In this document: one piece after another, positions 40,201-42,061 of the stretch
How the letters are laid out: the number at the start of each line of letters is the position of its first letter
How positions within the stretch are numbered: position 1 is the stretch's first letter
Source: 2-01-FULL-45-10 sp964450115
GTDB taxonomy: Bacteria > Omnitrophota > Gorgyraeia > 2-01-FULL-45-10
NCBI GenBank assembly: GCA_964450115.1
Contig: CAYVCD010000005.1
Coordinates: forward strand, 1-42,061
Direction: 5' to 3'
DNA length: 42,061 bases
Made by a program: the position numbers and the translations under genes
The notes under the pieces: model-generated
Database searches by the model: none
What the model saw: the letters and a program-made list of their open reading frames with translations, nothing else
What the model was told of the DNA's origin: nothing

Positions 40201-41291
40201 AGGACTTTGTCTTTGTTAAGCTGCTCGCCGCTGCCGGTGGCATATAGATTTCTTACTATCTTGCCCGCGCGTTCCATATATTCTTCTACGAATGTTTGGT
40301 CGATCTCAAACTCCGGAACGCTTCTGCCCGTAGAGAAGAAATGATAATTTATGCCGCAGGCAAGATCGGTCATCGGCTTTAGCACTCTCTTCTCCCCTAA
40401 GGTCGCGTAGCTTTGGTCCCACGTCAAAGGGAATTCGCCTTTTATATATTGCCGGCCATCACCAAGACAAAGCCATTTTATTCTTTCGCTCAACGTTTCG
40501 TTGTTGTACCTGGTAGTATTGGCAAAAGCATACGAAGCTAAAAACCACATCCATATCGCGTCGTTTGTGACGGAATATTGCCCTTTTATCCCGTTAGCCG
40601 CGGCTTCATCCTCCTCTATCTGCAATCCGCCAAAACTAAACCCTATATGGCCCGCACTCTTTATTCCTGATCCATTCTTTCGCAAGTCGGTCATTTCATG
40701 CTTGGCAACACGATAGAATATGCCCCATGCTACGCTCCTAACTCTATCGCTATTCTCGGGCTTATACCATACATCGTTCTGCCTTATGTGGTTCCATATC
40801 TGGACGAACTCCGTATGGACTATCAGGGTATATTTCATTCTGCCCTGTTCAAAAGAAGCTTCAAGGCGGGATATCGGCAGCTCTCCCTTTTCTGCGTCAA
40901 CATCAAAAAATCCTTCTCTTATATCAAGAAGCTCGGGAGGGATCTTCGCCTCGTTATCTCTGAAGTATTTGAACGCGTCTATAAGGTTGGTTTTTTGCAA
41001 TATAGGATTATTGGCCCAGCCTGCCGGAGGATTGCTATAGTCCGCATTTATAAATTCAGCGCCCGGGACCTGCCCATTTCCGACAAAAGATCCGGGAGGG
41101 CATTTGTCCCAATCTATAGATCCGGGGCCAACTTTAGTTGCAATAAGTTTCCGGCCAAGAGCATACATCGCGTCTTTGGTTGGCGCTTGAGTCGATCCAG
41201 GCTGCACGCCTAGGCCGAAGCAGATGTCATTAAGCAGGAAAGTGGATAGAACTACTAGGGACAGCGCCCTATTAAGTATTGTATTCCTCAT
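37290..41291 (-). CDS. Giant secreted multidomain protein of unknown function (1,333 residues)
   Basis: ATG is preceded by AGGAGGT. Residues 1-26 form a signal peptide ending NDICFG. Four regions can be seen. Region 1 (30-350) is a unique domain with HEMTDL (198-203) and GHIGFSFGGL (214-223), possible metal-binding histidines. Region 2 (360-480) is a small domain. An Ala-rich linker (497-530) then leads to region 3 (570-800), which has EVILIAEYGG and AYIIVLRGTMHKDAHAGLAG, vaguely like TraB/EreA-type folds, and a helical/winged-helix-like stretch to 990. Region 4 (1035-1333) is helical. A PGQR-VLG linker occurs twice (533-567 and 1000-1034). No family is recognised, so function is open. Confidence 0.85.
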   Translation of the reverse strand: MRNTILNRALSLVVLSTFLLNDICFGLGVQPGSTQAPTKDAMYALGRKLIATKVGPGSIDWDKCPPGSFVGNGQVPGAEFINADYSNPPAGWANNPILQKTNLIDAFKYFRDNEAKIPPELLDIREGFFDVDAEKGELPISRLEASFEQGRMKYTLIVHTEFVQIWNHIRQNDVWYKPENSDRVRSVAWGIFYRVAKHEMTDLRKNGSGIKSAGHIGFSFGGLQIEEDEAAANGIKGQYSVTNDAIWMWFLASYAFANTTRYNNETLSERIKWLCLGDGRQYIKGEFPLTWDQSYATLGEKRVLKPMTDLACGINYHFFSTGRSVPEFEIDQTFVEEYMERAGKIVRNLYATGSGEQLNKDKVLAALQALKIDRKKETTLAELAKNTVLQAHEVRSVIILINKELPVKERFILLSGGEVIIPVAAKVRETAETKLVYGKNGGMGAVAIVGGELDGVYVEINPANGRAVVYKNKGGPALKPIDPARCNKAIELIKADLAARKAAAAAAKETPASPDASVSAPTVPSPMPQGGEKPGQRNVLGEVGSGSTDGRPVDRRTADWVTGREPASVPAQTMIIPKDLIWFLYQSHGMSQEEGESAIGMMAPIIDSAKVGGSEVILIAEYGGVAPESLKALLKTDDNQRVVRLLMNDEVARQLYDMTAIKAGQKHAKGLQEGRVYDERNKRLQAIARYAAANKIKVIPERPDFEAWRQSAILDMYRDIISLGFPQFDMYMELAKNEVQKTVEYEVEARDAAINTLVMETRAANPGAYIIVLRGTMHKDAHAGLAGKGYDIGVNIQPFAFDGLDAKQSVVYNWLEEGRREFSEQDLLDIARYGAVTVIYAVLRASGISGSESSDLANKISSRLKFAEIRLLAGKIEDMQLSSDELMRRIYSFATEHNIATAEEEIILRRAAGIIVRDDKNTAAVDPEKVTEFEDLIDRSFAANTASGISLKMIDRRYNAHNLPENVVVDSLERLGFLEKNGSWQRVSKRKANLPAAETRPGQRDVLGTTGHGDTTGKGPTRGEGDFIAGRKAPLDQAAQLRKLMADRKREQAPQLPPQSLLSQPDQAEKLRDAMRKRLAETEGGEGQPVIRIISEYIISLGLDKGPGAEKLSATELETIYKAVALLKDSKVELIIPQSLKFTSSMKRAIREIGKHEGKDAVELREYANMDRLVNMCKEKPAPGTRRMILVEDRDRADIAGIIERDQEIFKLARFLPISLPDDYEDFRKDDNVATVYQAKLTTAALLGALLENGKTPMPEALFREMVKETFAGDETALAAFINELGRPDEEVAAMDAIGLMNRVITRLLARPIKLVEKIGREIQLMKAFWTAA
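38190..38294 (-). repeat. PGQR-VLG linker module, copy 2 (residues 1000-1034)
   Basis: Pattern PGQR[DN]VLGxxGxGxTxG, then an Arg-rich stretch and D-x3-GR-x-(A/P). It separates the central and C-terminal parts of the giant protein. The underlying DNA is also similar to copy 1 (shared stretches such as GTGCTCGGT and ACAACGT), 467 codons away. Confidence 0.75.
39591..39695 (-). repeat. PGQR-VLG linker module, copy 1 (residues 533-567)
   Basis: Same pattern as copy 2: PGQRNVLGEVGSGSTDG, then Arg residues, ADW and GREPA. It follows an Ala/Pro-rich linker and separates regions 2 and 3 of the giant protein. It may mark a fusion joint or a recurring processing or recognition motif. Confidence 0.75.
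41256..41273. repeat. Third copy of the TAGGGACAGCGCCCTATT repeat, inside the giant gene's signal peptide
   Basis: These 18 bases are identical to the first 18 of the arm at 23430-23449. On the minus strand they encode part of the signal peptide (NRALSL, residues 7-12) of the giant protein. Outside the core the flanks differ, although ATTAAG is shared with the 23485-23494 copy. Confidence 0.85.
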
Positions 41292-41354
41292 TTAGAGACT
41301 ACCTCCTGATTAGTATGGGTCTTGTCATTATTAACAAAAGAAATAGTAAGAGAG

Positions 41355-41383
41355 AGTATATCATCTATATGTTGTTAAGTCAA
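41355..41383 (-). promoter_or_regulatory. Sigma-70 promoter of the giant gene
   Basis: On the minus strand TTGACT (41378-41383), a 17-base spacer, and TATACT (41355-41360); both boxes match 5 of 6. The start would be near 41348, giving a leader of about 57 bases with AGGAGGT before the ATG. Confidence 0.7.
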
Positions 41384-41452
41384 TGGAAATTCAGCCAGAT
41401 TTTTTCATTCTTAACAGGCTTGCACTATTCACTTCATCAGCGCATTGCTCTC

Positions 41453-41495
41453 AGAGACAAAAACAAAGTAGCCCAGGTTTAAGCCTGGGCTACTT
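41453..41495 (-). terminator. Rho-independent terminator of the zinc-ribbon gene
   Basis: On the minus strand a perfect 12-bp stem AAGTAGCCCAGG/CCTGGGCTACTT (41466-41495) with a 6-base loop is followed by TTTGTTTTTGT. It lies 28 bases after the stop of the 37-residue gene and insulates the giant gene's promoter. Confidence 0.85.
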
Positions 41496-41523
41496 ATACA
41501 GAATCCAATGATTAATCTGTTAT

Positions 41524-41637
41524 CTATTTCTCGGACTTTGCAACGGTTTTTACGTCAATCACCGTTCCACAAAACGTACACCATTTGCATGAACAGTCGA
41601 CTTCATCCAGCTTCTTGCCGCAATTATTACATTTCAT
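41524..41637 (-). CDS. 37-residue zinc-ribbon protein
   Basis: ATG at 41635-41637 follows GGGAGGA. The product begins MKCNNCGKKLDEVDCSCKWC and continues TFCG. Six Cys in CxxC, CxC and CxxC spacing, with the last pair in CTFC, suggest one zinc site or a compact double one. There is no signal peptide, so it is probably cytoplasmic; nucleic-acid or protein binding is possible. It has its own promoter, an attenuator-like leader and a strong terminator, so it is a complete transcription unit. No family is recognised. Confidence 0.75.
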   Translation of the reverse strand: MKCNNCGKKLDEVDCSCKWCTFCGTVIDVKTVAKSEK

Positions 41638-41688
41638 GTTCAGATTCCTCCCTAAGTGACTATTATTAAAACTTTTTACTAAGGGGCG

Positions 41689-41721
41689 AAAAAAATTCGC
41701 AAAGCCTTAACAGGCTTTACG
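41689..41721 (-). terminator. Attenuator-like terminator in the zinc-ribbon leader
   Basis: On the minus strand CGTAAAGCC (41713-41721) pairs with GGCTTTGCG (41698-41706), one G-T pair and a 6-base loop, followed by AATTTTTTT. It lies between the promoter and the ATG. The upstream AAGGGCGAA (near 41735-41743) can pair with TTCGCCCCTT just after the U-run, which could form an alternative long-range structure. Confidence 0.65.
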
Positions 41722-41748
41722 TCTATCATCCCTCTTCGCCCTTATATA

Positions 41749-41757
41749 AGTATACCA
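41749..41757 (-). promoter_or_regulatory. Extended -10 promoter TGGTATACT of the zinc-ribbon unit
   Basis: TATACT (41749-41754 on the minus strand) preceded by TGG. A weak TTGCTT lies 16 bases further upstream. The 10-base string TGGTATACTT is identical to the promoter of the riboswitch transcript at 33817-33826. Confidence 0.5.
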
Positions 41758-42061
41758 CATGTTAAGCAAAAAGCAAGCTAGCACAGGTTTTTATGGTTCC
41801 GCAAAACAATACCTTTTTAAAGAGGAAGGGATTGCTAAGGGGAGGAGGAATATTCCCTTTTTCAACTTTAGGAGAAATGGGGTTTGTAAGGGGAAAGGAG
41901 GACATTCTCCTCCTTTCCCCTTCTATAGGTTAGTTCTATAGTGAGAGATTGGTACCTTTAAGGAAAAGGGATACAGCGATCCCGCCCCGGTTAGTTTGCG
42001 CATTGCGGCGGGAGAGCGTCAAAGGGAAAAACTACGTTTTTCCCTTTGAAATTTAAAAACC
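41758..42061. other. Non-coding, hairpin-rich region at the right edge
   Basis: No convincing gene is seen in these 304 bases. A perfect 15-bp hairpin AAGGGGAAAGGAGGA/TCCTCCTTTCCCCTT lies at 41888-41922, preceded by purine-rich near-repeats (AAGGGGAGGAGGA at about 41838). A 14-bp hairpin TCAAAGGGAAAAAC/GTTTTTCCCTTTGA lies at 42019-42049. TCCCGCC can pair with GGCGGGA, or GGGAT with ATCCC, near 41968-42013. These may be terminators, the end of an RNA, or repeat remnants. Confidence 0.6.

Noticed and set aside
38239..40344. Long plus-strand reading frames (about 206 and 322 codons) opposite the giant gene
   Set aside because: They are antisense to a continuous 1,333-codon frame, lack binding sites and have Ser/Leu-rich shadow composition.
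41689..41743. A known riboswitch class in the zinc-ribbon leader
   Set aside because: I compared it by eye with c-di-GMP-I, fluoride, ZTP and guanidine consensus features and none fits; it is kept only as an attenuator-like hairpin.
41759..41941. 60-codon plus-strand reading frame at the right edge
   Set aside because: It runs through the purine-rich hairpins, has no ribosome-binding site, and its product (Gly/Lys/Pro-rich) looks like translated repeat.
1..42061. CRISPR array, insertion sequence, integrase or prophage
   Set aside because: No regular direct repeats with spacers and no transposase, integrase or phage structural gene were found in any frame.

Overview
The window reads as a chromosome segment of a Gram-negative (LPS-bearing) bacterium, most likely of the PVC-side candidate phylum Omnitrophota (Omnitrophica); the taxon is an inference. 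Supporting it are a lipid A/outer-membrane block (lpxI, fabZ, lpxC, lpxD, skp, bamA), a homospermidine polyamine pathway, an mS38/bS22-like mini ribosomal protein, and a 1,333-residue secreted protein of no recognised family. Coding density is very high, with many 1-8 nt overlaps. Some gene orders match Firmicutes: ispE-spoVG-glmU-prs-ctc-pth, rpsF-ssb-rpsR-rplI-dnaB, and tsaC-phosphatase-rpiB-glyA.

Layout. 3-431 (+): the 3' end of a glutamine synthetase. 442-22153 (-): one long co-directional block. In transcription order it holds a class II aldolase, hisG, the mini ribosomal protein, a TPR protein, transketolase N-half, an FtsH-like membrane protease, a lipoprotein, transketolase C-half, ispE, spoVG (with an inserted zinc ribbon), tRNA-Gln, glmU, prs, rplY, pth, rpsF, ssb, rpsR, rplI, dnaB, bamA, skp, lpxD, lpxC, fabZ and lpxI. 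22230-23432 (+): a PpiD/SurA-like membrane chaperone, divergent from the aldolase and ending in a perfect inverted repeat. 23490-33020 (-): purB-purC-purM-purD-purE-tsaC-phosphatase-rpiB-glyA-dCMP deaminase-mini lipoprotein-nrdR-radical SAM protein, largely coupled by 1-44 nt overlaps. 33036-33800 (-): a probable cyclic-di-GMP-I (GEMM) riboswitch with a terminator, in front of a secreted protein. 33900-34609 (-): a signal-peptide-bearing Hsp20 and a 52-residue protein. 34688-37281 (+): homospermidine synthase and an ornithine-decarboxylase-type enzyme. 37290-41291 (-): the giant secreted protein. 41524-41637 (-): a 37-residue zinc-ribbon protein behind an attenuator-like leader. 41758-42061: no convincing gene, several strong hairpins.

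How the genes fit together. The first block couples UDP-GlcNAc synthesis (GlmU) to lipid A synthesis (LpxC, LpxD, LpxI, FabZ) and outer-membrane protein assembly (BamA, Skp), alongside replication and translation genes. The purine genes sit with GlyA, a one-carbon supplier, and with nucleotide genes (dCMP deaminase, NrdR). The decarboxylase and homospermidine synthase would convert ornithine to homospermidine.

The points most worth following up are the riboswitch and its target, the giant protein with a duplicated PGQR-VLG linker, an 18-20 nt repeat that forms an intergenic hairpin and also encodes part of the giant protein's signal peptide, a two-state hairpin over the rpiB start, SpoVG with a zinc ribbon, the FtsH-like protein with almost no periplasmic domain lying between the two transketolase halves, and small genes of 29, 37, 48 and 52 residues that are easily missed. 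All calls come from reading the sequence; no database search was possible.
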